In this document: positions 1 to 8,122 of the stretch, piece by piece
How positions within the stretch are numbered: position 1 is the stretch's first letter
Layout: each line of letters begins with the position of its first letter
Assembly (NCBI GenBank): GCA_036160575.1
Contig: JAYYDT010000023.1
Coordinates: forward strand, 1-16,631
Direction of reading: 5' to 3'
DNA length: 16,631 bases
Source of the DNA: TMED26 sp002694075
GTDB taxonomy: Bacteria > Pseudomonadota > Alphaproteobacteria > Thalassobaculales > Thalassobaculaceae
The notes under the pieces: generated by a model
The model's input: only the letters and a program-made list of their open reading frames with translations
What the model was told of the DNA's origin: nothing
The model's database searches: none
Position numbers and translations under genes: made by a program

Positions 1-384
1 TGCGGTTTGTTGGATTTTCAGGACGCGGTTGTGGGGCCGGTGACCTATGACATCGTGTCCTTGTTGCAGGATAGCCGACGCGATGTCGACCGGGCCGTCG
101 CGGCCGATTTAATCGCCGGTTACCTGGCCCGCCATCCGGATGTCGCGCCCGGCAACTTCGCCGCCTCCTACGCCATTTTGGGCGCGCAGCGCGGGCTTAA
201 AGTGTTGGGCATTTTTGCGCGCCAGTCACGGGCCTACGGCAATCACGACCTCCTCGGCCATATGCCGCGTATTTGGCGCTATATCGAAGAGGATTTGGCG
301 GTGCCTGAATTGACTTCCATGCGTGATTTCTTGGCGCAGGTTTTGCCGCCCGAACGCCGCTTGGCCCTGGCGCCACCGGCATGA
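1..384 (+). CDS. amgK: N-acetylmuramate/N-acetylglucosamine kinase AmgK, C-terminal part (5' end outside window)
   Basis: About 127 codons of an aminoglycoside-phosphotransferase-fold kinase are visible; the start lies upstream of base 1. The segment opens with GLLDFQDAVVGPVTYDIVSL, which contains the metal-binding Asp of the APH fold (LDFQDA) and the family's 'GP..YD..SLLQD' helix. Further on come LGAQRGLKVLGIFAR and HMPRIWRYIEEDL, typical of the AmgK C-terminus. In the known pathway AmgK phosphorylates the anomeric OH of cytoplasmic MurNAc (and GlcNAc) released by cell-wall turnover, making MurNAc-1-phosphate for MurU. The stop overlaps the murU start by 4 bases (ATGA), which suggests translational coupling and supports the assignment over an antibiotic-modifying phosphotransferase. 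The N-terminal lobe and catalytic loop cannot be checked here. Confidence 0.88.
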   Translation, partial: CGLLDFQDAVVGPVTYDIVSLLQDSRRDVDRAVAADLIAGYLARHPDVAPGNFAASYAILGAQRGLKVLGIFARQSRAYGNHDLLGHMPRIWRYIEEDLAVPELTSMRDFLAQVLPPERRLALAPPA

Positions 385-1124
385 CCGGGGCCGCCTTTCC
401 CTCCCGGGCGATGGTGCTCGCCGCCGGCCGCGGCCAACGAATGCGGCCATTGACCGACGCTTGCCCCAAGCCGCTTTTGCCGGTCGCTGGCCGGACCATC
501 CTCGACCACAGTTTGGATAAGCTGGCCGCCTTTGGGATCGAAGCGGTGGTGGTCAATTGCAGCTATCTCGGTGCGCAGATCGTCGATCATTTGGCCGGCC
601 GGACCGTGCCGCCGGTTATCCTGTCGCCCGAAGACAGCCCGCTGGAAACCGGCGGCGGCGTGCGCAACGCCCTCGACCATTTGGGCGACGCACCGTTTTT
701 CGTGATCAATGGTGACAGCTTGTGGATCGATGGGGTGAAGGACACCTTGCACCGCCTGGCCACCGCCTGGGACCCCGAACGGATGGATATCCAGCTCTTG
801 ATGCAGTCGATGGCGCGGGTCGTCGGGGAAACCGCGCGCGGCGATTTTCTGATGGATGGCGACGGCCGGCTTACCCGCCGCCCGGAACAGGAAATGGCCA
901 GTTTCTGCTACACCGGCGTGTCCATCGTGCATCCGCGGGTTTTCGCCGATTGTCCGGACGGCGCCTTTTCCATGAACCTGCTTTATGATCGGGCCGAGGC
1001 GGCCGGCCGCTTGTTCGGTTGGGCCCATGACGGTCCGTGGTATCATTTGAGCAATCCGGATGATTTGACGCGGGCCGAGGCGATGTTCGCGCGCGGCCAT
1101 CGTCTCGACACGCCGTATCTTTAA
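381..1124 (+). CDS. murU: N-acetylmuramate-1-phosphate uridylyltransferase MurU
   Basis: A 247-residue nucleotidyltransferase. The N-terminus has the NTP-transferase signature MVLAAGRGQRMRPLT (residues 11-25) followed by PKPLLPVAG with Lys30. FFVINGDSLW (about 106-115) carries the metal-binding Asp112, and SPLETGGGVRNAL lies at 86-98. MurU joins MurNAc-1-phosphate to UTP to give UDP-MurNAc, so the sugar re-enters peptidoglycan synthesis without MurA/MurB. The start at 381 overlaps the amgK stop (ATGA) and leaves about ten residues before the core fold. The in-frame ATG at 411 would remove this short tail and is the alternative. No strong Shine-Dalgarno is seen, so translation probably depends on coupling to amgK. 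Other sugar-phosphate nucleotidyltransferases look similar; the amgK neighbour decides the call. Confidence 0.92.
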   Translation: MTGAAFPSRAMVLAAGRGQRMRPLTDACPKPLLPVAGRTILDHSLDKLAAFGIEAVVVNCSYLGAQIVDHLAGRTVPPVILSPEDSPLETGGGVRNALDHLGDAPFFVINGDSLWIDGVKDTLHRLATAWDPERMDIQLLMQSMARVVGETARGDFLMDGDGRLTRRPEQEMASFCYTGVSIVHPRVFADCPDGAFSMNLLYDRAEAAGRLFGWAHDGPWYHLSNPDDLTRAEAMFARGHRLDTPYL

Positions 1125-1148
1125 ACGGCGCCGCGGCAAGGGGGCAGA

Positions 1149-4142
1149 ATGGACGCCGCCGACGCGCATATTTTCACCATCCCGGCCGGCCATGGCTTTG
1201 TCGACGCCTTGGCCGCCGGCCTATGGCGACAAGCCGGTCACGACCCCTTGCGCCTGTCGCGGGCGACGGTCTTGCTGCCAACCCGGCGGTCGGTGCGCGC
1301 CTTGCGCGAGGCGTTTTTGCGCTTGGGCGATGGCCGGCCGATGTTGTTGCCGGCGATGCGCGCCCTCGGCGACGAGGACGATGGCGAGGTGGCGTTAAAC
1401 GCTGGCCTGACCGACGATGACGTGACCGCGCCGATTGGCGTCTTGCAACGCCAATTCCTGCTTGCCCGCTTAATCGTCGAAATGGGGCGACCGGGTCCGG
1501 CCGCCGCGCCGATGGCATTCGACCAAGCCCTGCGCCTGGCCCAGGCGCTCGCCGACTTGATCGATCAAATCCATACCGAAGGCTTGGATTTCGCCGGTTT
1601 TGAAACCTTGGTGCCCGATGAACTGGCCGATCATTGGCAGGTGACACTGCGCTTCCTGGAAATTCTCACCGCCCACTGGCCGGTGATTTTGGCCGCCACC
1701 GGCAGTGTCGATCCGGCGGTGTGGCGCAACCGGGTGCTGGCCCGCCAGGCTGAAGCCTGGCGCCGGCAGCCGCCCGCCGACCCGGTGATTATCGCCGGTT
1801 CGACCGGGTCGATCCCAGCGACCGTTGGCTTGATGGCGGCGGTGTTGACGCTGCCCGCCGGCGCGGTGGTACTTCCGGGCCTGCCGGCCGATGTCGACGA
1901 GGCGACCTGGACCGCGATCAAGGCCGACCCGGCCCACCCGCACCATGGCATGGCCCAGCTTTTGGACCATTTGGGCGTGACCCCGGCGGCGGTGCGCCCA
2001 TGGTCGGTGGATGGGTCGGTGGATGGCGCGCTGGACGACCCCGGGGGAGCCCCCACGCCCGCCCGCCGCGCCCGTATCCGACTGCTGCACGAGGCTTTGC
2101 GGCCGGCGGCGGTGACCGAGCGATGGCGCCGCTTGGCCGCGGACGCGCCGGAAATTGGTGCCGCCGCGCTGGATGGGCTGACCCGCATCGACTGCCCGGA
2201 TGCGCGCGGCGAGGCCCTGGTGATCGCCCTCTGCCTGCGCGAAGCTTTGGAGACACCGGGCAAACGCGCCGCCGTCATTACCGCCGACCGGGGGCTGGCG
2301 CGCCGAGTCAAATCGGAGCTGCGGCGCTGGGATATCGAAATCGACGACTCCGCCGGTGAGCCCTTGGCACGCGGCGAGAGCGGGTCTTTCCTTCGCTTGG
2401 TGGCCGATATGGTGCAGGCCGATCTGGCGCCAGTGGCGTTGTTGGCGGCGTTGAAACATCCACTCGCCGCCGGCGGGCAGGCGCCGGCGCGATTCAAACA
2501 ACTGGTGCGCCAGGTCGAACGTTCGGTCCTGCGTGGCCCTCGGCCGGCGGCGGGACTTGCCGGTTTGCGAGCGCTGGCGGCGGCCGAGGGCGAGGATGGT
2601 CCGGTGCGGGCGTTGTTGGCGGCGTTGGCCGCGCCGGTGGCTGAATTTTCCGCCGCTCTGGCCGCCCCGGACACCGCCCTGCGCCAGGTTATTGAAGCTC
2701 ATGTGACACTGGCCGAAGCACTGGCCGCCAGCGACGAGGAGAGCGGCGCCGACCGCCTGTGGCGCGGCGACGGCGGTGAGGCGGCGGCGGTTTTCATCGC
2801 TGAACTTCTGGATATCGCCGATGATTTGACGCCGTCGCCGGCCGCCTATGTGGCGATGTTCACAACCTTACTGGCCCAGCGGGTAGTGCGGCCACGCCAT
2901 GACCGCCATCCGCGCCTGGCCCTATTGGGGCCGTTGGAGGCGCGCCTGCAATCCTATGACTTGGTGATCGTTGGCGGCCTCAATGAAGGCAGCATGCCGC
3001 CGGACATCGGCGGCGATCCATGGATGAGCCGGCCCATGCGGCGGGCCTTTGGCCTGCCCGCCCTGGAGCGGCGGATCGGCTTGTCGGCCCATGACTTCCT
3101 CAGCGCCGTTGCCGCGCCCGAGGTGATTTTGACGCGGGCTCAGCGAGTCGACGGCTCGCCGACCGAGCCGTCGCGTTGGTTGCTGCGCCTGGACGCGGTG
3201 ATTCAAGCCCTTCGGCTACCGCCGCTTGACCGCGACGCTTGGCTGTGGACGGCGTGGGCGGCGGCGCTCGATCAACCGGGCGACAGCCAGCGCATCGCCC
3301 CGCCGGCGCCGTGTCCGCCGCAGGCGGCGCGACCGCGGCGCTACTCGGTGACCGAAATTGAGACCCTCCAGCGCGATCCCTACGCCATCTATGCCCGCCG
3401 GGTGCTGCGTTTGGCGCCCCTTGATCCCTTGGACGCCGATCCGGGGGCGGCCGACCGGGGGGTGATCATCCACGCGATTTTGGAGCGATTTTGCCGGGCT
3501 TATCCCGACCGTTTGCCCGATGACGCGCTGGCCCGTTTGTTGGCGCTCGGCGCCGAGGCTTTCGCCGAACTTCCCGACCGGCCCGGTATTTGGGCCTTTT
3601 GGTGGCCCCGCTTTGAACGGGTGGCGGCCTGGTTCGTCGAGGTTGAGGAAGCGCGCCGGGCCGACATCGCTCAGGTGTGGAGCGAGGTGAGCGGCGCCTT
3701 GACCTTGGATATCGCCGGCCGTGATTTCACTTTGACCACCAAAATTGACCGGATCGAGCGGGACCGCGATGGGCGTTTCAGGATCATCGACTATAAAACC
3801 GGGGCGGTGCCGACCGCCGCCATGGTTGGCCGCGGCCTGGCGCCGCAATTGCCGTTGGAGGCGTTGATTCTGGCGGCCGGCGGGCTCGTCGATGTGCCCG
3901 CGGGACGTGTCGCGGAACTTGGTTATTGGCGCTTGTCGGGGTTGCAGCCGGCCGGTGAGATGCGGGACCTGGAGGCGCCGGACCGCCTGATCGCCGAGGC
4001 CGAAGCCGGTGTGCGGGCCCTGCTCACCACCTTTGACGACCCGGCGACACCGTTTTTGTCGCTCCCCAATCCGGCGGTGGCGCCGCGTTTTGGCGATTAT
4101 TGGCATTTGGCGCGGGTCAAAGAATGGGGGCTTGGCGAATGA
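1149..4142 (+). CDS. addB: Double-strand break repair protein AddB (alphaproteobacterial type)
   Basis: A 997-residue protein, normal length for alphaproteobacterial AddB. It has a helicase-like N-terminal body (VLLPTRRSVRALREAFL near residues 41-57; LVIVGGLNEGSMP in the middle) and a C-terminal PD-(D/E)XK nuclease: H775 in GVIIHAILERF, D867 in KIDRIE, and D881-Y-K883 in RIIDYKTG. With AddA it forms the AddAB helicase-nuclease that resects DNA ends for RecA loading. The N-terminus reads PAGHGFVDAL where a Walker A loop would be, without the GKS/GKT lysine, so this subunit probably does not hydrolyse ATP. The Cys cluster of the Bacillus AddB iron-sulphur site is absent from the C-terminus, which ends with the usual alphaproteobacterial YWHLARVKEW. 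A ribosome site AAGGGGG (1138-1144) precedes the ATG. The stop overlaps addA by 4 bases. Confidence 0.95.
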   Translation: MDAADAHIFTIPAGHGFVDALAAGLWRQAGHDPLRLSRATVLLPTRRSVRALREAFLRLGDGRPMLLPAMRALGDEDDGEVALNAGLTDDDVTAPIGVLQRQFLLARLIVEMGRPGPAAAPMAFDQALRLAQALADLIDQIHTEGLDFAGFETLVPDELADHWQVTLRFLEILTAHWPVILAATGSVDPAVWRNRVLARQAEAWRRQPPADPVIIAGSTGSIPATVGLMAAVLTLPAGAVVLPGLPADVDEATWTAIKADPAHPHHGMAQLLDHLGVTPAAVRPWSVDGSVDGALDDPGGAPTPARRARIRLLHEALRPAAVTERWRRLAADAPEIGAAALDGLTRIDCPDARGEALVIALCLREALETPGKRAAVITADRGLARRVKSELRRWDIEIDDSAGEPLARGESGSFLRLVADMVQADLAPVALLAALKHPLAAGGQAPARFKQLVRQVERSVLRGPRPAAGLAGLRALAAAEGEDGPVRALLAALAAPVAEFSAALAAPDTALRQVIEAHVTLAEALAASDEESGADRLWRGDGGEAAAVFIAELLDIADDLTPSPAAYVAMFTTLLAQRVVRPRHDRHPRLALLGPLEARLQSYDLVIVGGLNEGSMPPDIGGDPWMSRPMRRAFGLPALERRIGLSAHDFLSAVAAPEVILTRAQRVDGSPTEPSRWLLRLDAVIQALRLPPLDRDAWLWTAWAAALDQPGDSQRIAPPAPCPPQAARPRRYSVTEIETLQRDPYAIYARRVLRLAPLDPLDADPGAADRGVIIHAILERFCRAYPDRLPDDALARLLALGAEAFAELPDRPGIWAFWWPRFERVAAWFVEVEEARRADIAQVWSEVSGALTLDIAGRDFTLTTKIDRIERDRDGRFRIIDYKTGAVPTAAMVGRGLAPQLPLEALILAAGGLVDVPAGRVAELGYWRLSGLQPAGEMRDLEAPDRLIAEAEAGVRALLTTFDDPATPFLSLPNPAVAPRFGDYWHLARVKEWGLGE
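2004..2027 (+). repeat. 12-base tandem duplication inside addB
   Basis: TCGGTGGATGGG (2004-2015) is followed at once by TCGGTGGATGGC (2016-2027). It is in frame and encodes Ser-Val-Asp-Gly twice, in a variable loop between helicase-like segments. It looks like a slippage duplication without functional meaning. Confidence 0.7.
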
Positions 4143-7100
4143 GCGCAAACACGCCTAGCCATCTCGCCCCGGACCCGGTGGTGCAGGCCGACCGCGCCCA
4201 ACGGCGGGCCGCCGCCGCCGACCGCTCGGCGTGGGTGGCGGCCTCGGCCGGCTCAGGCAAGACCAAGGTCCTGACCGACCGTGTGCTATCGTTATTGCTG
4301 GCCGGTGGCGATCCCGGCCGCATTTTATGTCTGACCTTCACCAAGGCGGCGGCGGCCGAAATGGCGGTGCGGGTCACCGCTCGTTTGGCCAAATGGGCGG
4401 TCACCGACGAGGCGGCGCTGCACGACGCTTTGGCACAGTTGCTTGGCCGGCAAGCCCACCAGGACGAATTGCTGCGTGCGCGCCGTCTGTTCGCGAGGGT
4501 CTTGGACGTGCCCGGCGGGATGAAAATCCAAACCGTCCACGGGTTCTGCCAGTCGGTGCTGCGGCGCTTTCCTCTGGAGGCCGGGATCTCGCCTCAATTT
4601 GAGGTGCTTGACCCGCTCAGCGCGGCCGAGCTGGCGGCGACGGCCAGCGCCCAAGTACTGACCCGCGCGCGCGCCGCCGCCGCCGCCGACGCGCCATTGG
4701 CGGCGGCCTTGGCGGTGGTCAACGATGGCACCTCGGAAACCGTGTTCGGCGAGTTGGTCGGCGATTTGGTCAACGCGCGGGCGCGGGTTGAGGCCATGCT
4801 CGAGCATTTTGGGAATGTGACCGGGGCGATTGCCGCGCTTTATCGTCATATCGGCGCCGACCCCGAGGTAACCCCGGCGCAAGCGCGGGCGGCCCTGGCG
4901 AGCGGTGGGGCGGACGCCGATTTGCGCCTGCTGGCGGCGGCCTGGGCCGGCGGCAGCGCCAGCGAACAAGATCGCGGCGCCAGCCTGACGGCGTGGTTGG
5001 CCACGCCGCCGGCGGCGCGGACCGCGGCTTATGACGGTTATCGCGGCCTGTTCCTGACCACTAAGGGGCAAGTGCGAAAATCGCTGGTCACCAAAGCCAC
5101 CGCCGAAGCCCATCCAGGCGCCTTGGCCGTGGCCGAGGCCGAGGCCGACCGCCTGGTCGCCGGCGAGGCGCGTTTCAGAGCCGCGGTGGTCGCCCGCGCC
5201 AGCGCCGCGGTGACAACCCTGGGCGCGGCCATGCTGACCGCTTATGAGCGGGCCAAACAGGCCCGCGATTGGCTGGATTACGAGGATTTGATTTTACGGA
5301 CCCGACGGCTGTTGATGGCGCCGGGCGGGCCATCCTGGGTGCTCTATAAACTGGATGGCGGGATCGATCATATCCTGGTTGACGAGGCCCAAGACACCAA
5401 CCCCGCGCAATGGCAGGTAATCGCCAAACTGGCCGAAGGGTTTTTTGACGCATCGGCAGGGATGGGCGCCCGCTCGGTCTTCGCGGTCGGCGATATCAAA
5501 CAGTCGATTTTCAGTTTCCAAGGCGCCGATCCGGCCGGTTTCACCGCCATGCGGCGCCATTTCGCCAACGCCGTCGGCGGCGCCGGTGGGCAGTGGGACG
5601 ACGTGCCAATGAACGTTTCCTTCCGTTCGGCGCCGGCGATTTTGGCGGCGGTGGACGCGGTGTTCGCGGATCCGGAAATGGCCGCCGCGGTCGGCGAGGA
5701 AGTGCCGATCCGCCACGTCTCGGCGCGCCCATCGGTGCCCGGATCGGTCGAGTTATGGGCGCCGGTGACTGTCGGCGACGAGGATGCGGCGGCCATTTGG
5801 GCGCCGCCTGACCGCCAAATCGCGCAGGATGACCCGCGCCACATCCTGGCCGAACGGATCGCCGGCCAGGTCCGCCAATGGCTCGACGACGGCACCGCCC
5901 TGGCCAGCGGTGAACGGCCCATCGAAGCCGGCGATGTGATGGTGTTGGTCCGCCGCCGCGACGCCTTGGTGGAGGCCTTGGCGCGCGCTTTCAAACGCCA
6001 AGGCATCCCCGTCGCCGGCGTCGATCGGATGATTTTGACCGATCAATTGGCGGTCATGGATTTGATCAAGCTGGGTGAGTTTTTGCTTTTGCCCGAGGAT
6101 GATTTGACCTTGGCGACGGTTCTGAAAAGCCCGTTGATTGGCCTGGATGAGGCGGATCTTTTTGAATTGGCCCATGATCGGGGCGGCGCCGGTCTGTGGC
6201 GCGCGTTGCGCCGCCGCGCCCATGAGCGCCCCGGCTGGGTGCGAGCCGACGCGCAATTGCTGGCCTGGTTGGACCGCGCCGACCGCACACCGCCCCATGA
6301 ATTGTTCGCCGGGATACTGGCCGAGGGGGGGTGGCACGCCATTATCGGCCGTTTGGGACCGGACGCGGTCGACCCCCTTGACGAGTTTTTGTCTCAGGCG
6401 CTGGCCTATGAGCAAACCCATGTCCCCTCGCTGCAAGGGTTTTTGCATTGGTTGGCGGCCGCCGAGTTTGAGGTGAAACGCGATCTGGAGGGCGCCGGCG
6501 GCGGCCAAGTGCGGATCATGACCGCGCACGGCGCCAAGGGCCTGCAGGCGCCGATTGTATTTTTGCCGGATACGCTGCAGGTGCCGAAATCGACGCCGCG
6601 GCTGCTGTGGGACACCGATGCGGCGGGCGCGCCGCTGTTGTTGTGGCCGCCGCGTAGCGGCGATGACGATCGTCGGGCCGGGACCTGTCGGGCGGCCGCG
6701 CGGGCGGCGCAATTGGCGGAATATAGACGCCTGTTGTATGTCGCGATGACACGCGCCGAAGACCATTTGATCGTTTGTGGCTGGCATGGTCGCCAGCGCC
6801 CCGCCGAGAACTGGTATGAGGCGGTGGCGGCTGGGCTGGCGCGGGCGGGCGCGGCCGCTTTGGAGGCCGATGAAACCACCCCCGCGCCAACAATCCTCAA
6901 ATTGACCGATGGACCGCCGCCAACCGCGACCGACACTGTGGCGCCACCGGTCGTCGAAGCACCACCGCCGCCGCCCCATTTCAGCGTGCCGCCGCCGCCC
7001 GAACGTTGGCCAAGCCGGCCGTTGACGCCCTCCGGCGCGCGCGCCGAGGCACCGGCGGTGCGCTCGCCGGTTGACGCCGCCGGCGGCGACCGTTTCGCCC

Positions 7101-7594
7101 GGGGATTGTTAATTCACCGGCTCTTGCAAGTTCTGCCCGAGGTCGCGCCGCCGCGCCGCGCCGCCGTCGGCGCCGCCATGTTGGCGCGGCCGGTCCATGG
7201 TCTGGCGGCGGCCGAACAGGCGGCTTATTTGGCCGAGGTGATGGCGATTCTCGATGATCCGGCCTATGCCGCCTTTTTCGGTCCACACGCCCGCGCCGAG
7301 GTGCCGATTGTCGGGCAAATCGGCGATGGCGACTCGGCGGTGGTGGTGAGCGGCCAAATTGACCGGTTGGCGGTTCTGCCGGATCGGGTGGCGATTATCG
7401 ACTATAAAACCAATCGGCCGCCGCCGGCCGACGTTACCGGCGTGGCATCGGCCTACCTCGACCAGTTGCGCGGTTACCGCGATCTGGTCGCCCGGCTTTA
7501 TCCCGACCGGCCGGTGGAATGCTATCTGGTGTGGACCGATGGACCGCGCCTGATGCGCGTGAGCGACGCGATTCTCGACAATGGCGCGATGTGA
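4139..7594 (+). CDS. addA: Double-strand break repair helicase AddA
   Basis: A 1151-residue UvrD-type superfamily 1 helicase with a C-terminal nuclease. Motifs in order: Walker A ASAGSGKT at residues 35-42 (Lys41); LTFTKAAAAEM (motif Ia); TVHGFCQSVLRRFP; Walker B-like LVDEAQDT with D415-E-A-Q-D419; VGDIKQSIFSFQGA (motif III); MTAHGAKGLQAPIVFLP (motif V); RLLYVAMTRAED (motif VI). After a proline-rich linker (about 920-965) comes the nuclease: LLIHRLL, then D1075 in GQIDRL and D1088-Y-K1090 in IIDYKTN. This is the ATP-driven motor and one nuclease of AddAB. I chose the ATG at 4139, which overlaps the addB stop as ATGA and has GGGGG (about 4126-4130) upstream; an in-frame start at 4100 lies inside addB and adds 13 residues unlike the family. 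Confidence 0.96.
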   Translation: MSANTPSHLAPDPVVQADRAQRRAAAADRSAWVAASAGSGKTKVLTDRVLSLLLAGGDPGRILCLTFTKAAAAEMAVRVTARLAKWAVTDEAALHDALAQLLGRQAHQDELLRARRLFARVLDVPGGMKIQTVHGFCQSVLRRFPLEAGISPQFEVLDPLSAAELAATASAQVLTRARAAAAADAPLAAALAVVNDGTSETVFGELVGDLVNARARVEAMLEHFGNVTGAIAALYRHIGADPEVTPAQARAALASGGADADLRLLAAAWAGGSASEQDRGASLTAWLATPPAARTAAYDGYRGLFLTTKGQVRKSLVTKATAEAHPGALAVAEAEADRLVAGEARFRAAVVARASAAVTTLGAAMLTAYERAKQARDWLDYEDLILRTRRLLMAPGGPSWVLYKLDGGIDHILVDEAQDTNPAQWQVIAKLAEGFFDASAGMGARSVFAVGDIKQSIFSFQGADPAGFTAMRRHFANAVGGAGGQWDDVPMNVSFRSAPAILAAVDAVFADPEMAAAVGEEVPIRHVSARPSVPGSVELWAPVTVGDEDAAAIWAPPDRQIAQDDPRHILAERIAGQVRQWLDDGTALASGERPIEAGDVMVLVRRRDALVEALARAFKRQGIPVAGVDRMILTDQLAVMDLIKLGEFLLLPEDDLTLATVLKSPLIGLDEADLFELAHDRGGAGLWRALRRRAHERPGWVRADAQLLAWLDRADRTPPHELFAGILAEGGWHAIIGRLGPDAVDPLDEFLSQALAYEQTHVPSLQGFLHWLAAAEFEVKRDLEGAGGGQVRIMTAHGAKGLQAPIVFLPDTLQVPKSTPRLLWDTDAAGAPLLLWPPRSGDDDRRAGTCRAAARAAQLAEYRRLLYVAMTRAEDHLIVCGWHGRQRPAENWYEAVAAGLARAGAAALEADETTPAPTILKLTDGPPPTATDTVAPPVVEAPPPPPHFSVPPPPERWPSRPLTPSGARAEAPAVRSPVDAAGGDRFARGLLIHRLLQVLPEVAPPRRAAVGAAMLARPVHGLAAAEQAAYLAEVMAILDDPAYAAFFGPHARAEVPIVGQIGDGDSAVVVSGQIDRLAVLPDRVAIIDYKTNRPPPADVTGVASAYLDQLRGYRDLVARLYPDRPVECYLVWTDGPRLMRVSDAILDNGAM

Positions 7595-7648
7595 TCCGTG
7601 CGATTTTGGCACGGCGCCTTTGTAAAACCATGGCTTTTCCAAGCCACC

Positions 7649-7677
7649 TTGACGCCCCATATACCGATTTCTACAGT
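7649..7677 (+). promoter_or_regulatory. Candidate sigma-70 promoter for trxA
   Basis: TTGACG (7649-7654), 17 bases, then TACAGT (7672-7677), in the 144-base gap between addA and trxA. The hexamers match consensus at 5/6 and 4/6 with ideal spacing. Transcription would start near 7684 and give a leader of about 55 bases. It suggests trxA is expressed separately from the addBA operon, although read-through is also possible since no terminator is evident after addA. Confidence 0.5.
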
Positions 7678-7727
7678 GAGCTCTTGGCCACTCGGGCAAA
7701 GGTCCTGGCGGTCCCAAAAATGATAAT

Positions 7728-7732
7728 GGGAG
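7728..7732 (+). promoter_or_regulatory. Ribosome binding site of trxA
   Basis: GGGAG sits 6 bases before the ATG at 7739, in an AT-rich stretch (ATAATGGGAGTTTTAAATG). This is the clearest Shine-Dalgarno among the plus-strand genes. It fixes the thioredoxin start and fits strong expression. Confidence 0.65.
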
Positions 7733-7738
7733 TTTTAA

Positions 7739-8059
7739 ATGTCGACAGTCGCTGTGAGTGATGACAGTTTTTCGACCGACGTGCTGCAGTCTTCCCAGCC
7801 GGTCCTGGTCGACTTTTGGGCCGAGTGGTGCGGCCCGTGCAAAACCATCGCGCCCGCGCTCGAGGAAATCGCCGGCGAGATGGACGGCCAAGTCACCGTC
7901 GCCAAGCTGAATATCGACGATAACCCCAAGGTGCCGCAGCAATATGGTGTGCGGGGCATTCCCACCTTAATGCTGTTCAAAGATGGCGAGGTGACGGCCA
8001 CCAAAATCGGCGCTTTGCCGAAGGGCCAGTTGAAAGACTGGGTCGAATCCGTTTTGTGA
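7739..8059 (+). CDS. trxA: Thioredoxin 1
   Basis: A 106-residue single-domain thioredoxin, the standard length. The redox site is WAEWCGPCK with Cys31 and Cys34; the buried Asp (VDFWAEW, Asp25), the cis-proline in GIPTL (Pro75) and LFKDGE of the last strands are all present. It is cytoplasmic, with no signal peptide, reduces disulphides in enzymes such as ribonucleotide reductase and is itself reduced by thioredoxin reductase. It follows addA by 144 bases, has its own promoter candidate and good ribosome site, and ends just before a strong terminator. Lying beside addA and folC is a common alphaproteobacterial arrangement. Active-site residues and length match trxA-type rather than trxC-type proteins, which carry an extra N-terminal zinc domain. 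Confidence 0.97.
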   Translation: MSTVAVSDDSFSTDVLQSSQPVLVDFWAEWCGPCKTIAPALEEIAGEMDGQVTVAKLNIDDNPKVPQQYGVRGIPTLMLFKDGEVTATKIGALPKGQLKDWVESVL

Positions 8060-8080
8060 CGCTTTTTCAGGCGCGATCTT

Positions 8081-8111
8081 AAAAACGCCGCCCCTTGGGG
8101 CGGCGTTTTTT
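8081..8111. terminator. Bidirectional intrinsic terminator between trxA and folC
   Basis: A perfect inverted repeat: AAAAACGCCGCCCC (8081-8094), two bases, GGGGCGGCGTTTTT (8097-8110), with one more T at 8111. In practice the CGCCGCC/GGCGGCG stem closes on a CCTTGG loop. Because As flank the left arm and Ts the right arm, each strand reads as a GC-rich hairpin followed by a U run. It can therefore stop trxA transcripts from the left and folC transcripts from the right. Confidence 0.9.
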
Positions 8112-8122
8112 CATGCCCGCGC

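Noticed and set aside
279..1193. Long minus-strand open frame (304 codons) opposite amgK/murU
   Set aside because: It is antisense to two clear enzymes; its Arg/Gly/His/Pro-rich composition has no recognisable motif and is the usual shadow of GC-rich coding DNA.
1470..2702. Minus-strand open frame (410 codons) opposite addB
   Set aside because: Shadow of addB; rich in Arg, Gln, Gly and His, with no domain pattern. A second one at 3216-4148 is rejected for the same reason.
5753..6979. Minus-strand open frame (408 codons) opposite addA
   Set aside because: Entirely inside addA helicase motifs V and VI and their surroundings; low-complexity Arg/Gly/Gln composition.
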